Positions 43,830 through 56,890 of a stretch of 64,000 bases of DNA are shown piece by piece. The stretch comes from Vitellaria paradoxa (Eukaryota > Streptophyta > Magnoliopsida > Ericales > Sapotaceae), in contig CM034240.1 of NCBI GenBank assembly GCA_019916065.1, positions 19,267,894 to 19,331,893 of the forward strand, given 5' to 3'. The position numbers were made by a program, and so were the translations under genes. Every line of letters starts with the position of its first letter. Positions within the stretch are counted from its first letter, which is position 1. Under the pieces are notes generated by a model, which ran no database searches, was not told where the DNA came from, and saw nothing but the letters and a program-made list of their open reading frames with translations.

Positions 43830-44059
43830 TTTTGGGCAGATCTATTTGCACTTCATAAATAGATTGTTGCACTCTACGTAACGTTTTTATTAAATAAAAT
43901 TACACAATTATCTTCATTTTTCTAATAAAATATATTGTATGATTTTAATGTCATAAATACCTTTTTTACAAGAAGGAATAATTGTGTAATTTTATTTAGT
44001 AAAAAAGTAAAATGGAGTATAAGAAATTTATTTATGAGGTACAAATAAATTTATCCAAA
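43830..44059. mobile_element. hAT-like MITE, about 230 bp
   Basis: The left arm GGGCAGATCTATTTGCACTT and the right arm, in reverse complement TTTGGATAAATTTATTTGTA, pair along about 80 bp including AAATAAAATTACACAATTAT. Flanks TATAAATA and TATAAAAT resemble a decayed 8-bp target duplication. Same family as 47688-47886. Confidence 0.65.
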
Positions 44060-47000
44060 TATAAAATATTTAATTGATATATTTTTAATTATATATAAAT
44101 ATTAAATAAGTCCGAATGCATAAATTATTGAGTTAATAAATTATTGAGTTAAGAGGCTTTTTTGTTTACCCCAAAAACGTTAATTTTTACTAATTTTTTC
44201 AACCTTCTCCACCAAACACTTTATCAATTTTTTCTAATTTTTTTTTTCATTCTTTCTAATTTTTACTAATTTTTTTTAATTCTTCACCTTTTTTAACAAG
44301 CACACCCAACACCTAATCTAAAATTTACTTATTTTTTATTTCTTTTATCAAAAATTAGCGCTCCAAATAACACTTAAAAAAATTTTTACTCGATTTGTTT
44401 ACTAAATAAATTTAAATTTTTATTTAAATTCTATTTTCTTATTAGGCGAACGGCGGATGAACCTCTATTGATTGACCACCTCCATTCTACATCGCTGCTT
44501 GCAAAAACCGCGAATATATTTAGGAACACGTTTGTTCGTTGACAGCTTAAATCAAATGCCCTTCATGCTTGGTTTGAAGAGAAAAGTTAGCTACTTATTT
44601 TTAGTTAATTTGTGTTTGGGAAGAAAAAAAGTGACTTTTTTATGTGAATTTTTAATTTTTGTTAATTTGACATTTTTATCCTTAAAAGTTTAAAGAAGAT
44701 TAAAATGTAAGAGAATAAATTTGAACAAATACTATTGAACTTTAAAAAAGTCAGTTACTGGCCGAGTTTTCCAAACGGACCCTCAAATCTTCCGGTTGAA
44801 CTACACCTCGTATATATCCCATGCAACCACCCAACCGCCAACTTTACCCAACAGAACTACGAAGAATTCAATCCATGTGCAGTTATGGTTCTGGCTATAT
44901 CTGTCTATCTATGGAAACGTTTGGAGTAGTAAAAAAAAATGAGATAAAAATAAGATAAAATGAAATAAGTCGTAGATTTTATAATTTATACAGTAAGATA
45001 AAAAATAAATAATTTTTAGAATTTTTTAATACTTTTTACTATTTTTCAAAATTTTTTTATCACCCTAAATGAAGCTTATATCGATATACATATATATATA
45101 TATATATATAATACGTGGGCGCATCTTGGTGTTCGGCAACTGCGAATGGGGCTAGGCCTTCGAGTACTGTTTTATCATTTTTCATCAAAATTTCAACAAG
45201 TTTTCAGCATCCCCATGCCTTTTTTGGTCCAGACTATATTCTTATGGATGCAAGCAATGAGATCCAATATAGCAGAAACACAACGTTGGCAGTCGTTAGT
45301 ACCATTAGTTTTAAAGGAAGGACCAGCCGTTTGCCTTAACATTTATTTGGTGGAGACCCAACTCAGATTCATATCCTCCAATTAGATATCGTTAGTTCAA
45401 TTTAGAGATGTAAAATTGGTCGATCCGAGCTAGACGAGTCCTAGAATCTGGGTCGACTCATCTGTATTCACTTGCCCCACAGTCAGTCACCCCTCCTCCC
45501 CTGTCCCTGCCCAATTAATCCTGTATATTTTTTAGTGTATATATTTTATTTTTCTTATAAATTAAATAAATAATAAATAATACTAAAAGAATTAAAAATG
45601 GCCTAAATAAAGAACGCTGGTTCACTGACCTGCTAAAAATAATTTAAATGGAGATAATAATTTGCTTAACAAATAATAAAAAATGAGTAAGACAAGGCGA
45701 CCCTAATCAATCCTGATAACTAAAGTTGAAACAAGATGGCTCAACTATTGATCCCAAAGAAGAGAACGAGCGGTTGATTCTAGAGATGTAAATGAGTAGG
45801 ATACCTGCTTGATTGACCATTATTATTATCAAACATCAAGTTCATCTATTTTTTCTTATTTGTTACCGTTCTAAATTTGTTTATTTTATTAATTAGAATT
45901 CTGAATTTTGTCCAACCGTTAAATACTCATTTAAAAAGAATCGCTAAATAAATATTTATAAATTGAATTTTTTAAACAATTGTTGTATCCTTTATAAACC
46001 CCGGCAAATATATTTGTGAATATATATGTAGATTTTCTTCTCTTAAAATCTTTATTGTTCGCCATGTCAAGCAAAAATTAAAAAAATATATTATTTAAAT
46101 AAATTATAAAGAACATAGTACCTTAAGTTCAATCAGCACTTACATATCCAAATAACTTTACAAAACAAACCATTTTACTATAACTTCAAAACCAGAACTA
46201 CTTGACAACAATTACAATCAAATAGTCATAGGTTCAAGAATTTAATTACTTTTACTTTAGAAACAAAATTGTAATTATTTAAATGGATATGATATACTAT
46301 ATTATAAAAAGAGTATCTAATAGGTAACTTATAAATATAAATGGGTATCAGATATTAGGTACCCTATAGACAAATTCCAAACATGTCCCAAACCTACACA
46401 ATTATTGAATTTTAATCCCAAAACTCAGTGTTAAATTTCAATCTTAAACTCGTTCAAATCCTAATAGTGTATTTTACATCGAATCATATTGAGGTATTTT
46501 ACATCATATTTTTAATAAATTTGACCAGATCGAATGCTCTTTTATACCCATTCCATTTACCTACCTAATTAACCCGCCCCTCTTTACATATCACTGGTGC
46601 AATTCTATGCCATGAGTGAGATCACAAGTTGAAAGTTAAGAGTGGCTACTTTATATGAATATTTTCCAAAGAGAGTCTGTTTCAAATTTTGATCACTTTT
46701 AATTAGCACTCTTGATTAACAAGAATCAACACAGACCTAATTTGTCCCCCGACACAGCCGAACTAGTAAGAGAGTGTGCTTCCCATATTGTCGACAAGAT
46801 TTCGAGTCTCGCGACTCAACTAGAGTTTGTGGTTGAGGGATCGGTCATACGTCTCCCAATTTATCTATCGGCAAAGTCCGATGGAGTTTTGGGTCACCCA
46901 AAAAACACACACACACACCTAGCTACATAGCGATGTTCAAACTTTGAACCTTCATTCATCATTATATATAGTTGGTGGATCTGGTGGGTGCAGGTGGGAA

Positions 47001-47679
47001 TTGTATCCTTGCTTTCAGGTAAAGTAACATTACTGCTATATATATATATATATAAAATATGTGCGCCTTGCTCAAACCGATTTGTGTAGGTCAAGATGAA
47101 CTGTTTTATAGAAAGCAACGGTTAATGTTTAGGTTGAAATGTGGAAGCAACCACCGAAAAGACAGGTGATTCATCACTATTTTGACCTGGTATGTAAGCT
47201 CATTAATTCAGCACACTTGAGTTTTGGAAAGTAGTTGTCTTAAATCAATACTAAGATTGTTGAATTGAGTTGAAAGGGTTTGAAATCCTATAGGCAACTT
47301 TTTTACAAGTAAGGTGAAGTAATTTATGCCTTATCTTCTTCAGATAATACGAGAATTTCCTACACTGAATTAGTTTTTATACTAGAACAAGTTCAAAAAA
47401 TACATAATTAACTTTATCTGCTTGCTGTTGAGTTGGCTTTGTTACCTATTTATATGCACAAACTAGTGACAAACCAATTCAATAATTTAATTTTATATGT
47501 TAAAAAATGTGGCATAGTGCGGTACAGTATCAATAATAGTTCTGTAGACAAAGTTTAATCTGAAAATTAAAAAAAAAAAAAAAGAGAAGAGTAAGGTACC
47601 CAGAATTAACTTGTTAAAAAAAGATTGATGGTTGAATATTTAAATTTAACACAAAATCAAGAAAATAAAAAATTGCATT
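44060..47679. other. Intergenic sequence; possible tRNA-related repeat near 46755-46900
   Basis: No gene could be supported; frames at 44472-44929 and 45115-45385 overlap each other and match nothing. Near 46755-46820, CCGAACTAGTAAGAGAGTGTG and GATTTCGAGTCTCGCG recall an A box and a B box of a SINE. (TA)n tracts lie at 45087-45110 and 47036-47053. Confidence 0.35.
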
Positions 47680-47687
47680 ATTGACAT

Positions 47688-47886
47688 GAATGGGTCTATT
47701 TGTATTGTACAAATAAATTCTTGCATTCTATTTTTTTTTATTAAAAAATTATACAATTACCTTCATTTTTTTAGAATGTTATTTATAGCATTAAATTTAT
47801 AAAATATATTAAAAGAATTAAGATAATTGTATAATTTTATTTAATAATAAAATAAAATAGAATGTAAAAATCTATTAGACCCATCG
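47688..47886. mobile_element. hAT-like MITE, TSD ATTGACAT, 199 bp
   Basis: The inverted repeats GAATGGGTCTATTTG and, from the right, CGATGGGTCTAATAG extend inward through CATTCTATTTT and AAAATTATACAATTA. A perfect 8-bp ATTGACAT stands at 47680-47687 and 47887-47894. Non-coding. This is the best-preserved member of the family. Confidence 0.82.
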
Positions 47887-47894
47887 ATTGACAT

Positions 47895-48629
47895 ACATAC
47901 ATATATATATTCAGGTATTTAATAATCCAAACCCACCATTTGGATTTAGCTCATTTTGTCTTAATGCCACGAGAGCAAAACAAAAAGTAATATGGATAAT
48001 AAAGCATCTCTCGCAGAGAAGCAAACAACCAAGTCAATATTTTATGCAATTACTTATATTAAAAAAAAAAAAAAAGGAGAAAAGAGGAGGTCTAAAGGCA
48101 ATCTTAAAACAGACAAAAGCAGCTCATTTAATGGGTCAGATAGACAGATAGAGAGAGAGAGAGAGAGAAGAATAGGGACAGCACATAAAAGAAGGGCACC
48201 TGTTCATGTGTCCCCTAAGCCTTTAACATGTTGACATACATCAACATTCTAGGACCCATGCCCTCTTTAGTAACTAAAATGGAGAAAAATGAATTTAATA
48301 ATTAAATAAAAACTTATTTTTCTAAAAACATTTATTTATTTATTATTTTTTCACTCATAACAAATAATAATAATAATAATGATAATAATAAAAGTTATCC
48401 TTTTTCTATTTAATTTTGTTTTGCTCTGCAACCTATTCCCTCCCCTCCCCTCCCCTCCGCAAATCCCTGTTCTGAAGACAGCCTAAATGATCAGTGACTT
48501 GGTCGTATATCAGAATTCGAAATACTTACATGCACATATATATATACATATAAAGAGACAGAACACTACAATAGATTATAAAGAAAAAAATCAACCCACC
48601 CGGTTAATTAACTAACTGGATGATTTGAA
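47895..48629. other. Intergenic sequence downstream of the minus-strand gene
   Basis: Contains an A16 run (48061-48076), GA repeats at 48149-48168 and three CCTCC-type units near 48441-48458. The last 100 bases probably include the 3' UTR of the gene at 48630-49349. Nothing else is coded. Confidence 0.4.
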
Positions 48630-49349
48630 TCATTTCTTTGTCTTGATCTTATCCTTTCCATTCCAAAGCAAAGTACCCAAACCAAAGAGATTAGTAGCTC
48701 CTCTAGAAATGCAAGAGGGGTGCACGTTAAGCACCGGACTGATCCGAACCCCGTTTCCGATATTACTATTATAAGACCCTCCTCCATAATAGCTATTATT
48801 CTTCTTCTTCAGAGGAGGCTTCTGCGAGAATGAACTGGACTTGTTGACACTAGCAGAAGACGACTTGTGGTGTTTCTGTGAATTCTTGTTGTGACCATCC
48901 TTGGAAGAATTTGGGACCGACCCAGTTGAGTTGCTCCTGGAAAGAAGTGGAAGTGACCAAAAGGAGCTCTTCTTGCGACTCTCGTCATCGCAACGAAGGC
49001 TGCTGCTCCTCTTGATCCTCCAAAAGGAGGACCTGGGTTGTTGAGACCTGTGTTCGTTCTCCTTTGAATCACTGGAAGAAATTGGAGGAGCTTTTGGTTT
49101 GGGTATAGAACTCACAACCCTTTGTTGAATTTGCAGGGGACGAATTAGGCCGTCGGAGAAGAGCTCGTCGGCTGAAGATTGCTCGGTTTCGGAGCCGTTG
49201 ATGGTGCAGAAGTTGAAGTCGGCGGTGGAATCTAGGAGGAGGAGATCAGATGAGTCGTCTGATCGAAATGGTTCATCTGCGTGGTGGTGGTGAAGAAGAT
49301 CATGAGAGAATGAGATTCGAGGGCTTTCTGAACTCATATCCATTGCCAT
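48630..49349 (-). CDS. Small Ser-rich plant protein, DUF1645/MAKR-like
   Basis: Single-exon frame of 239 residues. The start is ATG at 49349 (MAMDMSSESPRISFSH); the frame is open upstream only from a TTG at 49394, and the ATG has an A at -3. Residues 7-30 hold SPRISFSHDL and a His run. Residues 44-74 hold DFNFCTINGS...SADELFSDGLIRPL, the ADELFxxGxIxPL motif shared by DUF1645 proteins and membrane-associated kinase regulators of plants. Then come basic Ser clusters (RRxKRSSSLR-like at 108-120, KSSFWSLPLLSRSNS at 127-141), a Ser/Lys/Asn-rich stretch, and a conserved-looking end with ISPVLNVHPSC (203-213) and LFGLGTLL (221-228). No transmembrane segment or signal peptide. Function is unknown; a regulatory, phosphorylated protein is inference. 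No damage is seen and the codon pattern differs from the AT-rich flanks. Confidence 0.85.
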   Translation of the reverse strand: MAMDMSSESPRISFSHDLLHHHHADEPFRSDDSSDLLLLDSTADFNFCTINGSETEQSSADELFSDGLIRPLQIQQRVVSSIPKPKAPPISSSDSKENEHRSQQPRSSFWRIKRSSSLRCDDESRKKSSFWSLPLLSRSNSTGSVPNSSKDGHNKNSQKHHKSSSASVNKSSSFSQKPPLKKKNNSYYGGGSYNSNIGNGVRISPVLNVHPSCISRGATNLFGLGTLLWNGKDKIKTKK

Positions 49350-49664
49350 GGTTGTTGCTTTCGTTTCTTTGTTTGGTGACTTGACTTTGGACAATTAAAG
49401 GGTGAGATGATGATGATGATTACTATGTGAAGTGAAAGGGGATATGAATTTCAAACGTGATGAGCGGATTAAAGGGCTCAACAATTGACGATATCAATAT
49501 GGTTCGAGGAAGTCAAAAAAAAAGAAAAAGCTATACTTGCAGATAGGGGTTTGAATTTTGGGTGACAAAAAGTGCAGGACAGAGAAGAAACAGAAGCTTC
49601 TTTAAACTATGGAAGATCTCTATGGTTCAAAAGAGATCGAAGTTTCAGAGGAATGAAATGTTCT

Positions 49665-49667
<3 letters not shown>

Positions 49668-49702
<35 letters not shown>
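49668..49702. repeat. (GA)17 microsatellite (CT on the coding strand)
   Basis: Lies about 320 bp before the start of the minus-strand gene, so probably in its 5' leader or core promoter. Mirrors the GA tract before the DUF1639 gene. Confidence 0.9.
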
Positions 49703-49705
<3 letters not shown>

Positions 49706-50589
49706 CATGGAATCAATTTGAAGCAAACGAGGCAACCCAATTAACAGAGAGACAGAGAGTCGTTGATGTATAAATGCGCAAACGACTTGCCGACTACCTT
49801 CTTACCGAGGCCAAAAAAGAAAAAGGACTCTTGATTTTAAATAACAATGGCCCTCCTCGTTGTTCATGGATTGGGGCACAATTGGTATTTTTGGTGATAT
49901 TTTTAGGTTTGGTTAATTTAATATTTGGTTTGTCTTAATTATCTTTTTATAAGCCAAATTATATTTTGATTTGATTTTGATTCTTTTAGTTGCAGAATCG
50001 AAAATTGAACTAAATATTTACCTATGTAAATGTCAATATCAATAAATTTGTACAATAAATTACCGTTAGATGTTTATGTATATTTATAAATATGATTTAT
50101 TCATCCGAAATTATCACGCCTTGTTAAATGATTATTGTGATTTATTCGGATCATACTCTTGAACTCATGAACATGTTATGATTAATATGTATATTAAGAT
50201 TATATTGTTAATTGCATTAATTGCATTGGGATTGAATTAAGTCATTCTGTGTGCAATTATGAAGCTAGTGAGTTAACATCGTTACTTTACAGGGAGTTGA
50301 CATGCGGAGGAATGATCACTATATAATTGAATCAGTTTTATGAAAAATGAAAAAAAACAAAATGATGGTCATGTGAAGTTGGGACCTTAATAATGATTAG
50401 ATTGATTATTCAAACTATAGACTAATACTTGACAGTGACGGCTTATCAAGAGAAATGGTGAAAGAGCCAATGAGAAGTTATGATTATATTACTACTATAT
50501 TATATGTATGGCATATCATTACTGAGAGAAACAATGCAAAGATAATATTATGTGTTGTGTTGAAATTTATTTGGTTTATTGTGTGAAAT
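49703..50589. other. Upstream region of the minus-strand gene, then AT-rich sequence
   Basis: The first 150 bases are likely promoter. A TATAAAAAG-like site on the minus strand lies near 49943-49951 but is about 600 bp from the start codon, so its role is doubtful. No other gene. Confidence 0.35.
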
Positions 50590-51053
50590 AATATAATATA
50601 TATGTAACCCTACATACGGTACTAAGTATTACACAGTTTATCATAAATAAAAAACAGTATGGTAGTTGATTCTACGTATTATATAAGAGTCAATGGTCTT
50701 AAAATAAGGTTGAGGTTTGCTTGGTGTATTGTAGGATGCATTTTTATTGTATTTAATCACTCTTGCTGGATGGTGTTATGTGTTCATTAATATTGAGATC
50801 CTAAGGTTGATTATGTGTAAGTTTGTGTATAGAACCGTACACATTCACAAATATACACTATTCTATCTAATGAGCTAGTTAATTTATCCTTATATATATA
50901 CACACACATCCTTAAGTGATCCATCATGAACTTGGTGTAGCCACCTAGAGTTAAATTAGAAATTATCATTGATCTTGGGCATTGTTCACCATTTTGTCGG
51001 TCCTTTATTTATTTGTGCAATTTAGATTATGAGTCATAAGTATTTGATTTTGG

Positions 51054-51089
<36 letters not shown>

Positions 51090-51820
51090 TGATTATTATT
51101 ATTATTGCAACCCAATGTCGAATATTGTATAATTTGTGGATTATTGTAATTGACCATGATGGGTTAATTTGGTTTAGATGTCTAGTTGCCAATTCTATAT
51201 TATGTGACTAGATATTAATCATTAGCATTGTGGTGTTAATCTTGAGTTATATTGATGTGATTTTTCTGAAATGTAGCTAGACCTTACTTGAGTATAACAG
51301 ATGTCTAAATAAAGGTGTAGCATGATTCCCTAGCAGAAGAACTAAGGGGTGTAACATGGTTCTTCTAAGTTTCACACTAATAGGGATGTAATACGATTCC
51401 TCATTAATGATATATTGAGATAAACGTTTACCCTGAGTATGAAACAGTATGATTAGTGACCCCGCGTACTTTGTTAAGTGTCACTGGTCCTAGGATAAGA
51501 TTAGAGATAGAGGGAGATTAGAAATTATATTGGTCATTGTATCACATTTGCATTAAGTACATTATATTTTGTTAAGATTATTGTAAAAATTATTATGTGT
51601 ACTTGAATTATATATGCTCGTGCACACATACACAATTTCACCTAGTGGACGATAATGCTCACCCTTTCCATATTATAGGTGGCTCCTCAAGAGATAGAGT
51701 AGTCACTTGAATTTGAAGTAGATTGAAGATTGACCGAAACTATATTTATAGTAATTGGATAATTATATTTTTACTTGTGCGATCTAGAGTGTGAGTCTCA
51801 AACTTAATTATTATGTAATT
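50590..51820 (+). repeat. Old tandem duplication of a transposon-like block, about 780-bp period
   Basis: Matching landmarks recur in the same order: ACAGTATGG/ACAGTATGAT (50655/51444), AGTCAATGGTCTTA/GTGTCACTGGTCCTA (about 50687/51478), ACACATTCACAAATA/CACACATACACAATT (about 50838/51622) and TTGTGCAATTTAGATTATGAGTC/GTGCGATCTAGAGTGTGAGTC in part (about 51013/51777). The copies are strongly diverged and non-coding. Confidence 0.55.
51054..51105. repeat. (AAT)n followed by (ATT)n, foldback microsatellite
   Basis: About twelve AAT units, a short ATG spacer and five ATT units. The two halves are complementary and can pair as a hairpin. Confidence 0.85.
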
Positions 51821-52832
51821 ATGAAATTTATATTATCATGATTTACATTGACTGTGTAGCCTTTGAATTTCATCATCGAGTGTGACATTTAATTATTTAT
51901 AATGTTACTTAATATTATTTTACACGATAATCAAGAACAAATTTAGATAATCAAATTGAATATTGGTTTGACTTGAATATTAATTTAAATTTTTAATTCT
52001 TTTTTTTTTTTGGGTTCTTATGTCGATTTCAAACTACAAAGTTAAGAGTGTCAGATGTATGTTTTGAAATATAAGTGGGAGCTCCAAGCCACGTGTACCA
52101 ACCTTAATCTCAAAGCATCTCGGATCCTTATTCATGGTATCTTTTCCTTTTCTTTCAGCTTTGTATACTTGTCTTTTGCTCAAATCAATCATTACTTATC
52201 TTCGGGTTTTTTCATTCTCTTACACAAAACCCAACTGTAAAATTCTTACACATGTTTCCTAATTATAGACAAATTTTAAAAGTCACAATCTTCGTATAAT
52301 TAAGGAAATCATCATAATTAATCTTCATATTATTAAGGAACTCGTACATATATTTAAATCTGTAAATTTAGTAGTCTACATCCTACTAAAGTCCATATAA
52401 AAATTCTAATATGACATACATCCTAATTTAGCCATTAATATTTTTGGGCAATTAACCCTGATTTGTCCATGTATCCGCAGTCAGTAAGGGAATCCTTGTG
52501 TATCTATATGTGAAAATGACTTCAGAATTATATATTAGGTGGTGATAATTATTCTATTGTTAATGTCAGAGTATAATTAATGCATTACAATGATAAATAT
52601 GTAAAGAGTGCATTGAATATGTTCTGGTATTAACAATATTTGCTTTGACATTATCACTACTCTTATATATAATGTAATGCATATGTCTATACATAATTAC
52701 AACATTATATATGTTGTTTACAGCTCGTGTTTGATTTTTTCGGCTGCAGTTTATTTTTTGTCATTTGATCCGACAAAAGTCGTCAGATTGAAATTTTTAA
52801 TGAATCTTAGTTAATGAAGCAGAAGGGCTTGG
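51821..52832. other. AT-rich intergenic sequence left of the hAT element
   Basis: No gene or bounded repeat recognised. Confidence 0.4.
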
Positions 52833-53013
52833 TCTATATACAGTGGCGGATCCAAGAATTTTTTTCAGTGGAAGCGGGAAATACTATTGAACTATTATTT
52901 ATAACTAAGATGCTAAATTTCAAAAAATGAAAAGATACTATAACATTCAAAATTCTATACATCGATAATGGATGTTTTTTCACACAAAATAATATTCACA
53001 CTAATATAAAAAA

Positions 53014-55387
53014 CTACAATAATCCCTTTTGCTGCTTCATATTTTGAAATCTTTGCAAAATAACTTCATTGTCTATAGTGTGGAATATGTCTCTTTCAAT
53101 GTACGTCACCAAGCAATCATTCATCCACTCATCTCCCATGCGATTACGAAGTGAATTCTTGATAATATTCATAGCAGAAAAAGCTCTCTCAACAGATGCA
53201 GTTGCAATCGATAAGATTAGTGCCAACTTCACAAGCAAATAGACTAATGGATAGACAACATCTTTCTTCGTTTCAACTAATTTTTGAGCAAGGCCGCTAA
53301 TCCCTTTCACTTCAGAAAATTGATCATTGGAGCTTACATCTAGAAAATAGGTCTCAAGTTGATTATCAAGCATCATAAGCTGTAGTGGGGAAAAATCAAA
53401 AGGATAAAACTCGGCAAACTGAAGCAACTTCTTCTTATCAAAGGAAGAGAATGCACGGCTTGGGTCAAGAGATGCCATACACAATAACAACTCTGTACTT
53501 ACTTCATTAAAGCGGTTATTCAACTCTTGAAGCTACATATCTACCACTGCATAAAATAATTCAACACGATGATAGTGAGGATGTGTGATTTCTTGAGCAT
53601 TGCGACGTGATCTTCCTCGAAGTACAAACAAGTCATCCATGTTTAGGATGATTATCTCATGTTTATTACAAAACAAAGACACTTCATTCATTAAATATTC
53701 CCATCCCTTATCTCTTAATTTTTGTAGACGTTCCTTGGATATCTCAACAAGTCTCATAGTATTTACAATATCTTGATCTTTCTTTTGTAATGCTTGTGAC
53801 AACTCATTTGAAATTCCTAAGATAGTCTTCATTAAGTGCAACTGGAATGCAAATTCAAAATATTGGATGGCATCCAATAGATCGCTTGCTTCAGCTCTTT
53901 GCTCTGAAAGTGTGCCTTCGTTTTCAACAACCTCAAGGACATCAATCACCGATGAGAATAACAAAATCAAACTCAAAAGTGTAGCATAATGTGAACTCCA
54001 ACGTGTGTCTCCTACTCTTTTCAATGTTACTTCTTGATTCAAACCTTGCCCAGTTTTAATTTCACCACTGCAAATTCCTTTAATAACATTTTCAAATTGT
54101 TTCTCTCGAAGAATGTCCTTGCGTTTACATGAGGCCCCCACAATATTTGACAAACTTGTAACTAAGTTAAATAATGAACCAATCTTCTTATGTTTTTTGG
54201 CAATTGCTACAAGTGTCAATTGAAGTTGATGAGCAAAGCAATAGACATAAAAATCAGATTTATTCTCTAACATAATCAAACTTTTTAAACCATTGAACTC
54301 ACCTTACATGTTGCTAGCTCCATCATAACCTTGACCGCGCAATCTTGACATGCTCAATCCATGTTTTGGCAAAAAGAGACTCAATAGATGCCTTGAGTGA
54401 TAAAGAAGTAGTATCACGAACATGTACAATGCTAAGAAACCATTCAATAATGCACCCTTTTTTGTCCACATAACGTAACATGACCACCATTTGTTCTTTT
54501 ACTGATATGTCACGGGACTCATCAACTACGATAGAGAATAGCTCATCTCCAATATCTCGTAAGATAGCATTTGTGGTCTCAACTGCCATTGCATTCACAA
54601 TATCTTTTTGAATTATGGGTGCTACCATTTTTGAGGTTTTCAGGAGCATTTTTTAATACAACTTTCTTGATATCCTCGTTGTGATCGGCAAGAAAGTGGA
54701 GAAGTTCAAGAAAATTTCTTTGATTTGTGGATTCTTCAGATTCATCATAACACAGAAAGCTAATCCTTGACGTAAAAGGAATCTAATACAATCAACTGAT
54801 GTAGTCAGGCGAGTACGATAATCAACTCGAGCTTGATCAGATTGAGTAGACAAACACACTTCAATGTGTTGACTTGGTTTCATTAGATCTTCACAAGCAC
54901 TCAAACATTTGTTATGTGTGCTGTTATGGTTTCCAACATGTGTATCTAATCTCTTTTTTCTTTTCCAGTCCCTAAACCCTTGACTAACAAATGCATCACC
55001 ACCCCCTTGGTCACCATGTTCAGGCTTGAAAAGATAACAACACAAACAACATGCAGCATCTTTTGCTTCATTGTACTCCAACCAATTACTGTAGTCATTT
55101 TACCATGCAGGGATAAATCTACGTTTTTCTGTCCCAAAATTTGTCCAAGGAAAAGAATCAAGTCGAGGTTGATAAGGGCCTTTTTGCAAGTATGCTCTTC
55201 GAACTCTCTCTCTATCGTTAGCATGATATGCATAAATGCTTTTTCTCAACCCAGGGTCTGCTTCAAGGTCATTTACATTAACCTCCACACAGGGTGAATC
55301 ACTTGAAGAAACTTGTTTATTATTAGACCCTTGGCTTTCTTGGACATTAGATTCTTCCAGTATTCTTTTCTTATAATATCTTTCCAT
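53014..55387 (-). pseudogene. hAT transposase (zf-TTF / DUF4371 / hAT-C dimerisation), broken
   Basis: It starts at ATG 55387 (MERYYKKRIL). Order: TTF-type zinc finger with WLEYNEAKDAACCLCCYLF (about 55085-55020), DUF4371-like core with SIVVDESRDISVKEQMVVML (about 54535), FAHQLQLTLVAIAKKH (about 54240) and GDTRWSSHY (about 54015), and the C-terminal hAT dimerisation region with TASVERAFSAMNIIKNSLRN (about 53215). This is the domain order of ZMYM1-like plant hAT transposases, about 790 codons here. Damage: in-frame stops at 55100-55102, 54304-54306 and 53533-53535; frame changes near 54750, 54630 and 54365. The first two frame changes cancel each other. It cannot give active transposase. Confidence 0.92.
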
Positions 55388-55896
55388 CACTGTATAAAGA
55401 TTTATAAGTAAATAAAAATCCAAGTAAAAACAATATTTCAAAAGAAAAAAGGAAGAAAGAAAAAATCAAAATCATCAATTAATGGCAATGAAGAAAGTAA
55501 TACCACAGGATCCAGATAAATATTAAGGTAAATGAGTCTAATCAAAAAAGGGGGGCAAAGATCATAATACAAACTATTAATGGAATTACTTGAGAAGGAA
55601 AAGAAATTCCTACACTTTGACAAAGATATTAAAAGTTTATAATTTGACAGGCCAATGTGGTTGAAATGCAGGCGTTTCTTGACCCAAAAAATAAAAATAA
55701 ATGTGGGGTGACATTCATACACGCAGGAGAGACAATTTAATTAGAATTGGACCCTCCTGCTTGTCTCCCGGGAAAAATTTCAGAAGAGTATCTCCTCTTC
55801 ATTCAAATAAATCTATCTTATAAAAGCACTCCCCCAAAAATATACCTTCTTTACCAAAAGGTTCAATTAGGTGTACATTGAGAGTGAATTCAAACA

Positions 55897-55899
<3 letters not shown>

Positions 55900-55928
<29 letters not shown>
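55900..55928. repeat. (TA)n microsatellite inside the hAT element
   Basis: About fourteen TA units in the non-coding part of the hAT element. Confidence 0.9.
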
Positions 55929-55931
<3 letters not shown>

Positions 55932-56492
55932 TTTAAGAAAAAAGAAAGCTAGGAAAACTAGCTAGGCAGGTAGATAACATATAAAGTCATCACATGAGCT
56001 AGTACTGTGAGCATCTTACTACTTTAGTCTTCTATGATAAGATTAAGCTTGTATCTAATAATAATTGAGGGTGTTTGGATTAAAAAAAATAACAAAAAAA
56101 AGTTTAATTTTTACTTAACTTTTTATAATTTTTTTCTAACTAAAATTTGTCATATTTTACTACTTTTACATTCTTTATGTATGTGTGTATATATATAGTA
56201 TGACTTTTTTTTTTTCTCTCACTGTATATATTTAGGAGAAAATCAGAATTTTTTTACGATTGATAAGGGCCAAAAACTCTAAAAAGTATGTATGGGAGAA
56301 TATACAGGAGGGGAATGACATTCGGGAGGGGCAACCTTTCTTTCCATCAAATTTCATTGAAAGAACCTCTCTAATTATTAGCATTTTTATAATTTTGTGT
56401 GGGGGAAAGAGGGGAGTTGCTTGGGCATGGCCCCACTGTTACACAGTAATCCCGTCGCTGCCCATTTGACTTCTTAAAAGTGATTCAATTAT

Positions 56493-56494
<2 letters not shown>

Positions 56495-56536
<42 letters not shown>
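56495..56536. repeat. (AT)21 microsatellite inside the hAT element
   Basis: Uninterrupted AT repeat. Just before it (about 56225-56470) lies a block ending GTCGCTGCCC that looks like another hAT-type subterminal region. Confidence 0.9.
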
Positions 56537-56541
<5 letters not shown>

Positions 56542-56890
56542 TCAGTTCAAAATAGAGAAATCTTAGAAATATTTTAAGTACAATTATTCCTTCAAATCAG
56601 GTTATATCAATTTATATGTATAAAACAAAGTTTCAGTTGCTCCTATCTTCAAATTTTGAACATTTTCCTCGGGGTTTTGGCATTAAACTTGACAATGAGA
56701 AAATCATAATCTCTTCGCATCAAACATGATGAGACATTGGCAAGTAATATCACATAACCAAGAGGTCCAGGACGTGATCTCTATGCAAGAAGCAAAACGT
56801 TATTTGATCCATTTATACATCTAAGATCTTTCCCCAGATTCCATAACATAATTATATGCACATAAGCAAAACATACTAACCTTGTATGTG

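Noticed and set aside
44472..45385. Several short frames between MITEs
   Set aside because: They overlap in different frames, contain AT-rich hydrophobic runs and match nothing.
48809..49072. 87-codon frame overlapping the DUF1645/MAKR-like gene on the same strand in another frame
   Set aside because: Arg/Thr-rich shadow peptide caused by the Ser-rich sense frame.
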